Shown piece by piece: positions 52,001 to 63,981 of a stretch of DNA of 64,000 nt. Position 1 is the stretch's first letter; each line of letters begins with the position of its first letter. The notes below the pieces were generated by a model, which was not told where the DNA came from, ran no database searches, and saw nothing but the letters and a program-made list of their open reading frames with translations. The stretch is taken from contig NC_044571.1 in assembly GCF_901933205.1 (NCBI RefSeq), positions 56,853,994-56,917,993 on the forward strand. The letters are read 5' to 3'. The stretch is from Camarhynchus parvulus (Eukaryota; Chordata; Aves; Passeriformes; Thraupidae). Made by a program: the position numbers and the translations under genes.

Positions 52001-52353
52001 TCTTTTTTTTTTTTTTTGAATAGGAAATTATATCTTCACTGTAGTGAAAATGGAGGGTCAAAACCTTAGCTGATGAGAATTAGAAGCAATCAATGAGCTT
52101 TTATCCATATTCATCAGCTGAAGATCTAGACTAGAAATTTAAATTCTTGTTTCCCAGATTGTATTCATGCAAGTCAATTTATTTTGGCAGTGTAATCAAT
52201 ACCTCTGTAAACAAAAGATATTTACAATACCATAACCAACCTCACTTTGGAGGTCATTACAGTGATTTCATATTTGTGTTCATCCATTATGATGGGGTAA
52301 TATTAAAAATTTTGCAAATGTTTCATTCAGTCATTTTTAGCAAATTAAATTAG
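49011..52353. other. AT-rich non-coding stretch, nothing recognised
   Basis: It holds T-rich tracts around 50562-50590 and a T15 run at 52003-52017. No repeat family, RNA gene or recognisable coding frame is seen. Confidence 0.6.
52003..52017. repeat. poly(T) tract of 15
   Basis: This is an uninterrupted T15 homopolymer in AT-rich DNA. Confidence 0.9.
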
Positions 52354-52465
52354 GATCATAGAGCCATAAAATTGTTTGGGTTGGAAGGGACCTTAAGGAT
52401 CATATAGTTCCAGCTCCCCTTCCATGGGTAGACCCTTAAGTTCTACCATTGACCTGGAACCTGGT
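52354..52465 (-). mobile_element. CR1 LINE, 3'-tail fragment
   Basis: The plus strand reads 'gatcatagagccataaaatt', 'gtttgggttggaagggacct', 'taaggatcatatagttccag', 'ctccccttccatgggtagac' and 'acctgg'. This is the reverse complement of the common CR1 end whose forward text includes CCATGG, CTGGAACTA, GATCCTTAAGGTCCCTTCCAACCC and ATGAT. About 110 bp remain. Confidence 0.92.
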
Positions 52466-53885
52466 TTTACAATGTACTCCTGAAATATTTCCTTCTTCAG
52501 TCTTCAAAAATTGCTTATTCATTTTTGAAGTAACCCAAAACGGTGGGTGAAGAGATCATGTGCTTCTGTAGCTTTGATCATATCAAAGCTAATCTTTCTG
52601 AAACTGGTAGCACTGACATTTTTTTGAGTTTCGTAATATAAGAAACATTCTCAACACTCTGGAAATTTAATACCTCAATTTTAAGCATTTAAAGAAACCT
52701 AGGTAGTTTTAATTTAGAAGTGACCAGTCATGTAACAGTGCATGTGCCAATGCTGAATGTTTCATTCAGAACAATGTATTTCATTCAATTTATTTTAACC
52801 TTGCATTTTAAAGATATATTACAGATGGTAGCCACTGAATTACAGCACCATTCTACAAGAACTGGTTGCTAACAGGTCGTGTGACTAGTTCAAACATTTA
52901 AGTTCTAAATTTCACTGAACTGGCCACAGTATAGTGTTGTCTGCAGAATGGCTATGAAGTTTATCTTTCATTTTCAGCTGCTGCAACAGGCAATGGTTTA
53001 CCATTTAATAGAGATAGACTTTTGGAAAAATGTTCAGTCAAGATCCTTCTATTCCATCCATGTAGTTTCAGAAATTACTCTGCAAACACACTCACCTCTA
53101 TTAACTCTGTTACTATGTCTGTGCATTCATGTGACACCTGTGGTCAGTGAGGACCTGTGGTTGAGAGATCCTTGTGTATACTTCATAGGAAATGAAACAT
53201 CATATCATCAAGGCATCAGCTAGTGATAGCAAAATATTCAGTCATCCATTTAATAGCATGAAAATCTCACTACGACTAGTGAATTTTAACATGGGGAATT
53301 AAACAAAAATTTTCTCTGCAACCAGCTGTGATTTTTTTTTGGTAGAGCTTCTCAAAACACTAGCTAAAAAGATTAATTATAAATGTATTTCTTAATTCTG
53401 TAAATGTAGCAGGGTACGGTATGTGGGGAACAGAAACTGAGCAAAATATGTTTGCTGACATTTTCTATAAACAGGATGAAATTCAATGTATTTTGCATAC
53501 AAAAGTCACCAGGAACATTCCACTGTGTATAATATTAAGAGAATTATCAGTACTTCAGCTACCATGTAATCTGACATTTGGCCTCAAAATGTTTCACACA
53601 GATGTCAGTGAGCAGACGCCTTATTCCTTTCACAATGTGAATACCTTCCCTATTGCTCATTGTTTATGGCAGTCATTATTAACTGCTGATTGAAGTGTGA
53701 TTTGTATCACAGTGAGACAGATGATCCAAGAGAAAAAAAGCTGGTCCAGGGCCAATGTCTTCCAGTAGCCCAGATGCCTCTGTGCTGTACTACTGAAATC
53801 AGAGTTAGGATATCCAAGACACTCAACCACATTGTACAAGTAGACAAAAAACAGTGTCTCCAGTAAAAGAAAAAAATTTACAAAC
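52466..53885. other. AT-rich non-coding stretch, nothing recognised
   Basis: Frames of about 90 codons at 52948-53223 and 53421-53693 (plus strand) have no recognisable domain and unremarkable codon patterns. No repeat family is identified. Confidence 0.55.
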
Positions 53886-54355
53886 TGGAGTGATTCCGGC
53901 AGAGGATCACTAAACTAGTGGAGTGTTTAAGGGGCTGAAGCATATGATTCATATGAAACTGAGGGAGCTGTTTCTCCATCATGCAGAAGAGTGTGTCGTG
54001 ATCTAATTGCTTTTTCCAAGGTTCTCATGGTAGAATATAGGGATGTTGTAGGATGGTGTTTCAGCACAGCAGCTGTACTCTTCAAAGAAGTGCCTAACAA
54101 AAGAAAAAGACACAACAGATAAGACTTGCTTCTACATTTCCCTGAATGTAAAGGAAAAGCTTTTCACAATGAGGACAGATACTGGAACTGGATACCCAGA
54201 GGGTCTAAGGGATCTCCACTCTCGCAGACGCTCAAAACTCAGCTGCACATAGACCTGAGTAAGCTGATAATATATTAAACCTTCTTTGAGGAGAAACTTT
54301 TCACCAGAAAACCACAAATGTCCATTCCAACCTAAAGTATTCTGCAGTTCTCGGT
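53886..54355 (+). mobile_element. CR1 LINE, old diverged 3' fragment
   Basis: It keeps the CR1 order in degraded form: 'ggcagaggatcactaaacta', 'ggggctgaagcatatgattc', 'aaactgagggagctgtttct', 'cgtgatctaattgcttttt', 'aaggaaaagcttttcacaat', 'gaggacagatactggaactg', 'ggatacccagagggtctaag', 'atctccactctcgcagacgc' and a tail near 'cattccaacctaaagtattc'. The minus-strand frames at 53927-54365 are shadows over this element. Its divergence is greater than that of the copy at 34398-34929. Confidence 0.82.
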
Positions 54356-55569
54356 TTCTTGTCATCTCGGGTCACCTTTGCTGCACCTGGGAAAGAAGAC
54401 TTTAACAGTCACTGTAGGGACTGTGAAATCCAGGGTAGGAAAGTTTTGAGAAGAGGTAGCCCAAAGGCAGGATGAATAAGTCAGAAAAAGAGCTGTCACT
54501 CCTTGGTAAAACACAAGATCTTTTGACTTCTCCAGGGAGATTGTATGGAAAGGTTGGTGGAACTGAAATAGGTGCCATGAAGGATGTGGTGCTGCATGGG
54601 AATGGAATGATGTCCAGATTTACACAGGAAGATCTCAGAGATTAAGAGAATTTTTTCTCAACAAAGTGCTTTATAGTGCACCAGCCTCTTTTGTAACAAT
54701 CCTTCAAGCCAAGCCAATACCACTGATCCTGCTGCTGCAAAAGGAAATGAACTGATGCCCAGAATAGTGCAAAAGAGTACTAGCAAAATCAAGAGGCATG
54801 ATCCCTGTAGATCCTCTGAGTGTGGCCTGAGAGCATGTTTGAGACCAGAGAACCACAAGAGAAAAAGAAACATACACAGTCCAATCCTTCGTATTAAATT
54901 GCTCAGTAATGAGCACAAATGAAGGTAAGGTAGTCTCTATATCTACCATTGCAACACATTCAGATGGACTAAATCAAGTATACCAAAAGGACCAATTCTG
55001 ACTTTTAATCGGAGGTACCAGTAGTGAGATATTTTTTCCATCTGTTTTTGTTCTTATGCTGACTTTTCAAAAAGAAAGTTTCCACCTGCATCTGTCCTTC
55101 CTCTAAGAATGGGCTCAGACTTTAAGATTTATGGTTTCTTTCAAGGGACGAGGGGTAGCTCTTTTAGATGGAGAAACCACATTCACCATTATTTCCTTTT
55201 TAAAGACTCTTAGTGTTTCTTACTAATAAGTTACTTAGGTACTTATGTGTCTCCAGAGGCATTCAATATCAGTGTCGCTCTTCCCTACACTGTCTCTACT
55301 ACTGGGAAAATTATCAGCAATGGGTTATTTGAAAGAGATGCTCAGTATGGTTTAAGCTGTTTCAGAAAATATATTTGAAGACCCTGTTGGATTGAAGATG
55401 ATGACAAGAAAATTCTATCATGGTACGATGAGCATTCATAATGTTGCAACAAGTGAGTGGTCATGTTTTGGCAACAGCAGTGAGAGGAAAATTAGATGTT
55501 TAGCAGTGGTGCAAAGCACACTGATGCACTTCTGAAAAGCTGAAGGAAAATTTAAGTAGATCACAAAAA
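54356..55569. other. AT-rich non-coding stretch, nothing recognised
   Basis: Overlapping minus-strand frames (54658-54949) with Leu/Val/Ser-rich products lie here but have no domain I can name. No repeat family is recognised. The stretch ends at the first copy of the 131-bp repeat. Confidence 0.5.
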
Positions 55570-55700
55570 TGGCAGCTTGCCTTGTATACAAGCTGTAAAA
55601 ATTTGACTAATGTACCTCTGGGAATCAGCTGGTCAGTAAACCTTTCCTTTCTCCGACTCCTTTGGCTTTGTTGAACTGTTCTGTCATTATAGTAACCAAT
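55570..55700. repeat. dispersed 131-bp direct repeat, copy 1
   Basis: The element runs from TGGCAGCTTGCC to AGTAACCAAT. It is about 95% identical (roughly 6 substitutions and one 4-bp gap) to the copy at 57292-57418, in the same orientation and about 1.7 kb away, and the flanks on both sides are unrelated. It contains an AGTAAA polyadenylation-like signal followed by a C/T-rich tract, starts with TG and has CA shortly before its end, as in LTR 3' parts. There is no primer-binding site after it and no polypurine tract before copy 2. The family is unknown to me. Confidence 0.9.
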
Positions 55701-57291
55701 ATTTTTATTATTTTGCAGATAAAGGCAAAACAAGAACCTGGTTATGAAAAGAAGGCAAAAAGGCCTCATGCATAAAGGACAAGTTTGCTCACCTGAAATA
55801 TTTTGGTCTTCTCAAGTTAGAGGTTCCATTTTTCAGAGTTACAATTATTAAATGCTAACATAGCTCAACATCTAATACGTTGTGCTTCTTTCCATATTGC
55901 CAGAATTATGAAGACTTCATTTTGCATCAGGAGGTTCTCTTTCAGCAGTGTGGCTCTGAAAGCATAATTTTCAAATGCTTTTCAGAGTTTATGCCTGGTG
56001 AGTGAATCTCTTTACCTTGTGAACTTTCACATTATTGGGCCAACTGAAATAGATGCTCTTGTCCTTTCAGAATAGAGTTTCAGCCATAACACTTAATTTC
56101 TGACCTTTGTGGGTTTAACTTATACTCCATTCTGACCTTCAGAATACTGGCATGAATATATGCATTTGCATATTATAGATCCACAGCCTGAAACATCTAC
56201 TCAATTTTAGAATAAGTAGCTTCCTGGTATGCATAATGCTTGTGGGGGTTTCGGTGGGGGTTTTTATTTCTTGTTGTTGGTGTTGGGGTTTTTTTGTTTT
56301 GTTTTGTTTGGTTGTGGGGTTTTATGTTTGGGGTTTTTTTTAATTGTTGTTTGTGAGAGGTTTTTTGGTACATCGGTGAGATTTTTATTTTTATTCATGA
56401 ATATATGTATATATGTGTAAGTTCCTTAGGACACCAGAACCCATAGTATGGTATTAAAAGGAATACAATGTGCAACATGTGAGCAGAATAGGAGGACAGT
56501 AAACAAGAACTTTTTTTTATTAGTTTAAAATTTGCCTGATTTTTTAAAATATATTCTAAAAATTACTTCTAAACTAAAATCTTCAAGTTTCAGCATGTTG
56601 AGGATTTTTATGAACAAATTACAAGCTCCTGAATATAGGGGTTTATGTAACAAAAAGGCTGATAGTCCCTTAACTATAATAACAAGACCAGATATTACTC
56701 TAGTGCATAAGGAATACTTACCCAGCAGAAGGGTGACTCTACAAATCATTATTATGAAAAGTACCTTTCTACTTAGTTATATTCAATCTGCAAATCATAA
56801 ACTCATTATTTTGCCGGCAAAAAATAGGCTGGATTGGATCTCAATGTGTTTTTTCTTCTTGCGTCGCATTATTCTACATCTGTACTGACTCTTCCTTTCA
56901 ATCATTTCCTTTGTAATTGCTCAGCTTTACGTTTCCTATAATTTGTTAGGCTAAAATGCTTAATGTTTATACTGGGAGTCCCATGCAGCTAGTCAGCTCA
57001 GAACCTGACTTTCGTCTTAAATGGGCAAAGCAAAAAGCCAGTAGAAAATGGAGGCAAAGGAGAAGAGAAAAAAGTTGTTTATATTTCTGAATTGGCTAAT
57101 GCAATGCTGTGAGAGCTATTCTGGAATAGAATACCTTTCTTTTCAGATAAGCGCTGGCAGCTGTGCCATCTGCAGTATAGAATAACTACCTGCTTCTGAA
57201 ATATATTCTGTGATGGCTGACTTATATTTACTTACATAAAGCAAGTTATACTTTCTCCTGCTGGATTTGTTCTGCTTTCATTTACTCAGTT
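55701..57291. other. spacer between the two 131-bp repeats; no gene seen
   Basis: It contains the G/T-rich tract at 56241-56375 and otherwise AT-rich DNA. A plus-strand frame of 118 codons at 56532-56888 has no recognisable domain and no visible link to the repeats. Confidence 0.5.
56241..56375. repeat. G/T-rich low-complexity tract, quadruplex-prone
   Basis: G-runs of four or five occur at about 56244, 56256, 56285, 56316 and 56330 on the plus strand, separated mainly by T. Several GGGGTTT-like units give a telomere-like texture without being the vertebrate telomere repeat TTAGGG. The plus-strand frame across it translates to Gly/Phe/Leu runs and is an artefact. Confidence 0.85.
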
Positions 57292-57418
57292 TGGCAGCTT
57301 ACCTTGTATACTGTCAAAATTTGACTAATGTGCCTCTGGAAATCAGCTGGTCAGTAAATCTTTCCTTTCTCAGACTCCTTTGGCTTTGTTGAACTGTTCT
57401 GTCATTATAGTAACCAAT
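57292..57418. repeat. dispersed 131-bp direct repeat, copy 2
   Basis: It runs from TGGCAGCTTACC to AGTAACCAAT. Relative to copy 1 (55570-55700) it lacks 4 bp near 57311 and differs at about six other positions. The last ~50 bases before AGTAACCAAT are identical between the copies. Flanking bases differ and no clear target-site duplication is visible. Confidence 0.9.
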
Positions 57419-59663
57419 TGAATTAGAATTCTTCTTTTATTTGATAGTTCCTTCTCTGAAACATAGACAAAAATTACAGCAGCAGTATGGTAACAAATTG
57501 AACAGAGCAGGGATGGGGGGAAGCTAATTTATTTTTTATTTCTTTCATGAATAAGAGTCTTAGATTTCCCAATATTGCCTTAGAAAGATGAAAAAAGAAA
57601 TCTACCTGTTTATGTGAGCAATAATTATATATTCTGTGTAAGGAGAAAACATTCTGCTGTGCACTGATGAAAACTGTTAGTCATTTCATAATGTTCTGCA
57701 GCATTGCTTCTCCTGACTGCGCACAGTGCTAATAAAACAAGTTAATGGAGTTTATTCTGTCACAAACACTACAATTTCAAAGAGCTGATTGCAGTCTATG
57801 GGAAATCAGTGTCTAACTACCTCTTAAAGATGCACAGTAGTTTTAACGTATTATCCGACAGAAGATATATATTAAAGCACTCTAGTTACATGTGTAAGAA
57901 GACATGGAGAAAAGGAGCAATAGCATCTACTGTTCATAGTTCAAAGACCATGATAGCTGGATCAGTACACAACAAGAGTCCCTCCATGTTTCCAGTATTT
58001 ACAAATTCTCCAAATGATAGTTTGTCTGAAAGTCAAATTAGCTAGAATACAGAATTGAGAAATTCACATTTTATAAGATGCGTTTAAACCAAATTATACT
58101 ATTTAATAAGTAACTTGCAGCTTGGATTTATGTTGACAAAGATATACAAACCAAATGCTGTTTCCCAGTCTCCAAAATTGCATGTTATTCATACTAAAAT
58201 ATGAGGCTGATTATAAGATGCAATGGTAATCAGACTGAATTAATAGGAGCCCTTCAACAAACCCTCATTTCATCAAGACTCATGGCATTCCCTGTAAGTA
58301 GACACAGAGAAGAAGTATTATTTTGGAAAATAGATTGACAGTTGAGGTATGTTACTTTGGTTAGTCAATAGAACTTCCTAATTTAAAATATTGCTTATTG
58401 CCATGAAGGTTTTCTACAGGATAACATGTTCTTCTATCCCCTCAGTCTAATACTATGTAAACTCTAAGAAAAGAGAAAAAAGTAAAGAAGATGTTTCGAT
58501 GTTCACTTGATGTTAGGATCAAAGAAATGCATTTCCATTATGGAACACTGCTATTTTAATTCACTATCTCCTTATAAGAAACTCATCTCATTGGCTTATG
58601 GAATACCAATTAAAGCTAAGTGATCTTAGGAAAGCTAAGGTTTATTCAAATTTCTAAATCTGAAATTTTCTAACAGAAGCAGACATTAGTGGGTCTTTCT
58701 TTGTCTAAAATTTAACTGCGCAGAAACTCTCAGGAATGCAGTAATAGCATTGGAGACAAAGCAAAACAGAGTTAGTTTATTACTGGCCGGGCTCAACATT
58801 AGCAGGATGTCCTTTGTTCTTGTTTGTGGTGCTTTTTGTGGCTTGGTGAGAAGCAGGGACAAAAGGGAGATGGCAGCAGCAGATGTGGATATAAAATGTG
58901 TACACTGATAAACATATGGCCTTAGATGAGAACAAACAGAACAGAGATGGTGAAATTGCCATTGCCATACCAAAATTTCTGTCACACACATGACGTCTAG
59001 CCAGCAAACTTCACTTACAGCCAGCACATTAACAATCCCTAGGATATTTAATTTTAAACATCTTTAGTTCAGTTCTAATTTTTCTTTTTTTTTTCTTCCC
59101 TTTTTCCTGTATTAGTTTCAAGGTTAAGGGTATTTTATAGAGATATAATCCCATGTATTCAAAGACGTTATTGATCTCATTTCCATTGTTTAATTTTGCA
59201 CAGTGTTAAGTCTGTATAAAATAAATGTATTTTAGGGCATCCAATTAACGATATATTAAGTCTATTTTTTCTAAAAGTTTTTAAAGTGCATAATATTTTA
59301 AGTCATTAATTTTTCGAAGTAATTTAGGGCTTAAAGCCTGTTAAGTATCTTTTGTCTTCAATATTAATTTCTAATAGTTTCTGCTAATTTGTCAGATATA
59401 AGTCCATCTGCCTTGGTTTTATTTAACCTGAAAATCACATAAATATTTCTCATTATCCTATATTTCTGATTAAGGGGCTGCCAGTGGGTCATCAGGATAT
59501 TGATAATGGGGCATATTCTCTCCTCAGACAGATTGTTAAATCCTGAATAGGTCTGTTGACGTGCAGAGCTTATGGCTTCATTCTGCAATGTAAATGTGCA
59601 ATGTTGTATGTGTGAATGTAAAAGTAAGATTGAGAAAGGGTATACAGAGATGCTTACTACCAG

Positions 59664-59734
59664 ACCAACTGGAAATTGCCCTGGGGAATGAAGAGAAGAT
59701 TACTCAAACCTTCCGACAGAAGATGGCAGAAGAG
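59664..59734 (+). other. weak candidate coding exon
   Basis: Between an AG (59662-59663) and a donor-like GAG|GTTAGT (59732-59740) lies a 71-bp open segment whose translation looks protein-like: a charged, helix-prone string containing EEKITQTFRQKMAEE. The surrounding small frame runs from ATG at 59594 to TAG at 59753-59755. The polypyrimidine tract before the acceptor is poor and I do not recognise the peptide, so chance is quite possible. Confidence 0.18.
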
Positions 59735-61019
59735 GTTAGTGCCCAGTCAGGATAGCAAGAGCTCTGTTTGAAGCCCTTGCCACTCTGATACACCTATTGC
59801 TTGTCATTTTATCCCTGCTTCAGCAGTAATGAAACCAGCAGACAGCTTCTGTTGAGCAATACTTAGGGCAGCTGTTGTGCATACCTACAGCATTAATCTC
59901 TAGTTTAAGTTCCATTGACTTCATTGGTGTGTAAGTGTACAGTTCTGAGGACAATATCTCTGCTGCTGTCCTACCAAGAAACGGTCATGAGCTGCAGACC
60001 AAGAGCTTCCCCATTCTTCTGATACACTTGCTTCACTTTAAATTTGTGTTCAAATAAATATCTTCCACTACGTAACCTGCAAAGATTTACAGGATCCTTG
60101 TTTAAATACTCAAATTTAAGAGATTAAAACTCATGAGATAACATTTTTCAAGCACTGTAGAAAACATGTATGGCTCTCCTCTGGCAATACAGCTTTTAGT
60201 TATTTTTTCCACCTTTTTAGATAGTGGTATGCTCTGGTTTTTCTCTCTAAGGAAAAAAATAGAAGGATATCATAAAATGGGGATATTCCATTTGTTTTAG
60301 TTTGACTACAACTTCAATCACATTTACATTGTCTACTGGTTTATGAGTTGTGCTGGTTCTATTACATACTGAAAGCAGTTGTACTGAGAATATGTAAATA
60401 AAATTAAAGATATTAACTAATAACAATAACTGTTAATTGGATATTGATATTGAAATGTAGTAACAAAATTCTCAAAGATAAGGCATTATTTTATACCTTT
60501 GGATAAAACATCTGAGTTTACATCTCAGTTTTTGTCTACCCATAATAATCCTTCATAAGCTATATTGTCTAAAGGAAATCTGAAAGTTATCAACCTAACA
60601 AATTTATTTATGGGAATTGAAAGGAAGAAGTGCCACAGGTCTTTATTTATTTATTAAGGGTTCTCTAGCTCTTTGCATTACAGTAGGTACGATCTATAAT
60701 TTTTTACTTTCCTCTGTTATGTAAGGATTTCCCTTGATACCCATGTCCCTCAGATCCATCTTATCGCAATATGTAGATGATACCATTTTTTCTTCCTTAG
60801 AAAGCCATGAAAATGAGGCACCACGGATATGAAAGTCCCATTTGAGTTCTTCAGACACTGTATACAATCCAATGCAGCACCTTTTATTTTGATGTATATG
60901 TCGGAATTTGTCACACATTACTGAAATCCTCTCAGGGGAAGTACAGCAGCTGTTTAACAATACTTGGCATCAGGCTACAACGTATTAAGGCAGGAAGTGA
61001 TGAGCCAAAACATATCAAA

Positions 61020-61340
61020 TTGAACTGCAGGGGCAAAATAGGTATGCAAATCGCAAATCCTCAATCGGAATTTGGCCAATTCGCCAGGACTAAAACTGCT
61101 ACTCTTGCAAATAGTGATGTGGAATTAAAACACGATTGTGGGTATGCTGGATAGAAGCCTTACTAATCCCTTTGTTCAGGAACTTACTAAGAAATATTGA
61201 CTGTGCAGATACCAGCCAATTTATTGAAGCTGTAGCCCTAGGGAGCTAGTGCAAGTTGTAGTGCATCATGATGTTCTGCTCTGCGGCATTAGTGCAAAAT
61301 ATATACCCACTGCAGGTCAATTTTAAATGCACTTTTCTAA
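61020..61340. promoter_or_regulatory. candidate conserved non-coding or enhancer-like patch
   Basis: It contains an exact octamer-like ATGCAAAT (61044-61051), the palindrome TTGGCCAA (61072-61079), and about five CpGs in a CpG-poor neighbourhood, with little low-complexity sequence. These are features often seen in vertebrate regulatory elements but none is specific. There is no direct proof of conservation. Confidence 0.25.
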
Positions 61341-63968
61341 TGTGATGAGTCATAGTGTGTAAGACTCTGAATTTACTTCAATTTTTTCAAAATGTTTTTC
61401 CTTGGAAGTAAGGACTGTTTATATATACAATTCCTTTAATATGATAGGATTTTTCAAATGTATTATGAAGCTTTACTAAAGTTTAAGTTAAAGGAATTAA
61501 AATGTTGAGATGACTAAGGCAATAGGGTGGGGTTTTTTGCATCAGTATCAGCTCAGGATTTGAATCGTATTCTGAAGAGGGATGGAGAATCAATTGCACT
61601 GAGACATAAATTATGATGTTTCAAATTAGTAGAAATGTGTGAAGACAGACTAAGTCTAGCTGTGCTATGTCTGTTCAAAAAAGTAGAAAGACTGGTAGCA
61701 GATGATCTCTAAGGCAGCAGATCTGTTAGAGAAAGTACTGAAAATTATGGCTTAAAATAAAATGTAGAAAGAAGGACTACACCAGAAGAGATAGCATGAG
61801 GGAAGTACTTTCTCTCTTAAAACCAAGAAGGTAGAGGAATTCTGCAAATCTTTGCATGCAGATATTGCTGGAACCTGTATTTACAATAGTCACTGCTGAC
61901 AAGTAAAGGCCTGATCAATCCACAGAGTTAAGTAAAGAAAAAATGGAAAGTTGAAAGTCAAAGATCAAAGATGGCACTAGTTAAGAAGTAGTTCTCTTTG
62001 AATTATTCCTGTTTGCCAGAGGGTCAGAGGAGAAAATTAATTATATGACCAAAAATGTGATGAAAACACATAAAAGTCATATTCAGTTTTTAATAGAAAA
62101 TGCTCTACATTCACAGATAAATAATTTACTTTTTTTTCTTTTACTACAAGAAAGAAAATGATTCAACAGAATCAGGCAGTCACTGGAAATAAAGTAATCA
62201 CTGAAAGTGAAAGAAACAGTGTAAGAAGGATTCAGACATGCAAATGTCTGTATCATATGAAGATAAAAGGGGGATATTATGTAAAATTTAGTTTTCGTAG
62301 AGAATGTGCATTCTTATGTAAAGAAAGAGCTTCTTTGGAATATGGGTAAATTAATTTCCATTGGATGAAAACACATCTAAAGTGGGGTGCTCCCTAAGGC
62401 TCACCAAACTGTCATTTGTAGGAAGAATTCACTAAAAACTTTACCATTCTTTATTAAAATTGAAAGGAAAAGCAAATTTCATATCTTCTAGATAACAAAC
62501 CAGCCAGCAGATAGTTTTCTTTTGCTCCTTCAAGGTTGTATAAAAATATGCTTTATACATGTAAGTATAATAATGATACATGATACTTGATTTCAGAGTC
62601 TACTTGGTTCAAATGCTATAACGTGTTCATAAAATGAAAGACAACATATTTGAAACCCTTTGAAAAGTATAACAGGAATTAGTGTTGTTGTGTAATGAAC
62701 TCATAAGAGTCATTGGACATTGATGACTAGGATAGAAATTGGCATACATTATAATCCAAACATTAAAAGAGAAACTAGAATTAAAAAATAAAATCTCACT
62801 TTGGGCTGTGAAAACACATGATTAATCCTACTATCAATGGGATTTAAGTTACTATATTTGAAGCTGATCTGGAATTCCTAGTTCCTTTAAAATCACTTGT
62901 ATGTCCTCTTAGTGCCTCTTCCAAACCAGCTGAAGCTGATAATTGTTTGACCCTCAGAGGTAAGAAAGTACTGCAGCAGCAAGAGCAGAAGAATATCTGC
63001 TAATGGCAATCTTCTAAGTCAGTGGTCGCTCATCGACAGTTACTGGGAAAAGGAAAGTACTGATAAAACTAACGTTGATGGGCATCCTAAACTGAACTGT
63101 CCATCAGCACAAAGTGCAAGGGAGAGGGAAGAGACACTGGGAGCCTGAGGTGCTGTGTGATAGCCTAAGTACTTTAGAGCTGCTAAGGACAGAGCTCATG
63201 AGCTCTGTGTATTTTATGTGTAGGTAAAAGGAGAGAAGATATTGGAGAAATGCATGCAGCTCTATGGCAACACTTGGAATTTGTGGTTTAGAGCTTGGTG
63301 GAGTATGCAGCGCTTCCAATAGAAGCTTCTGATAAATGTTTCTTCTTTTTGAGAAGTACTGCAACAAGATCTTTCCAATCATTATCAGGCATATTTCACC
63401 TTGCAGACAAAGAATATTGGCTAAAATACCCATTAAGTATTTGAGTTTTACAGTTCATTTAAGCTGTACAGAAAAAAATATCATCAATAAAAAATCTTGA
63501 GAATGACCTTATGCTCCTTTCTCTAAAAAAAGGAAAAAGCATATGCTGTGTAGATGAATTAGATGCTGGGATATCATGGACTGCAGTTTAACTAAAACCA
63601 TTGATCTTTACAAATTACTCCCATTTGACAACAGGGATCCATTAAACTCCAATAGTACAATGATAAAAAATTTTTTTTTTTTTCTTTTTTATACTTCCCT
63701 TCTTTTATCTTTCTTCACTCTGTTTCTGATTATCTTCTCCATTTTATGATGACGGCACTAAATGCTAATGAGGTCATTCATGGTCCTATCCCAGTCAGTC
63801 TTTCTGGCATGATTATTTCTGGAGTTGAACAAACCGTGTGGAATAAATGAGATTAGCGCAGTAGGAGACATTTTCAGTTTCCTATAAGAGTTTGCACTGA
63901 TAGTTCACCTTGATGGCACAAATTTATCTGCATTGCTCATTTGTGTGCTTGAGCCTGCCTGTGTGAGT

Positions 63969-63981
63969 TTGTGTGTGTGTA
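63969..63981. repeat. short (TG)n run
   Basis: About six TG units lie near the right edge of the window. Confidence 0.8.

Noticed and set aside
55570..57418. Interpretation of the 131-bp repeat pair as the two LTRs of one short provirus
   Set aside because: No tRNA-complementary primer site follows copy 1, no polypurine tract precedes copy 2, no retroviral frames lie between, and flanking bases do not form a target-site duplication.
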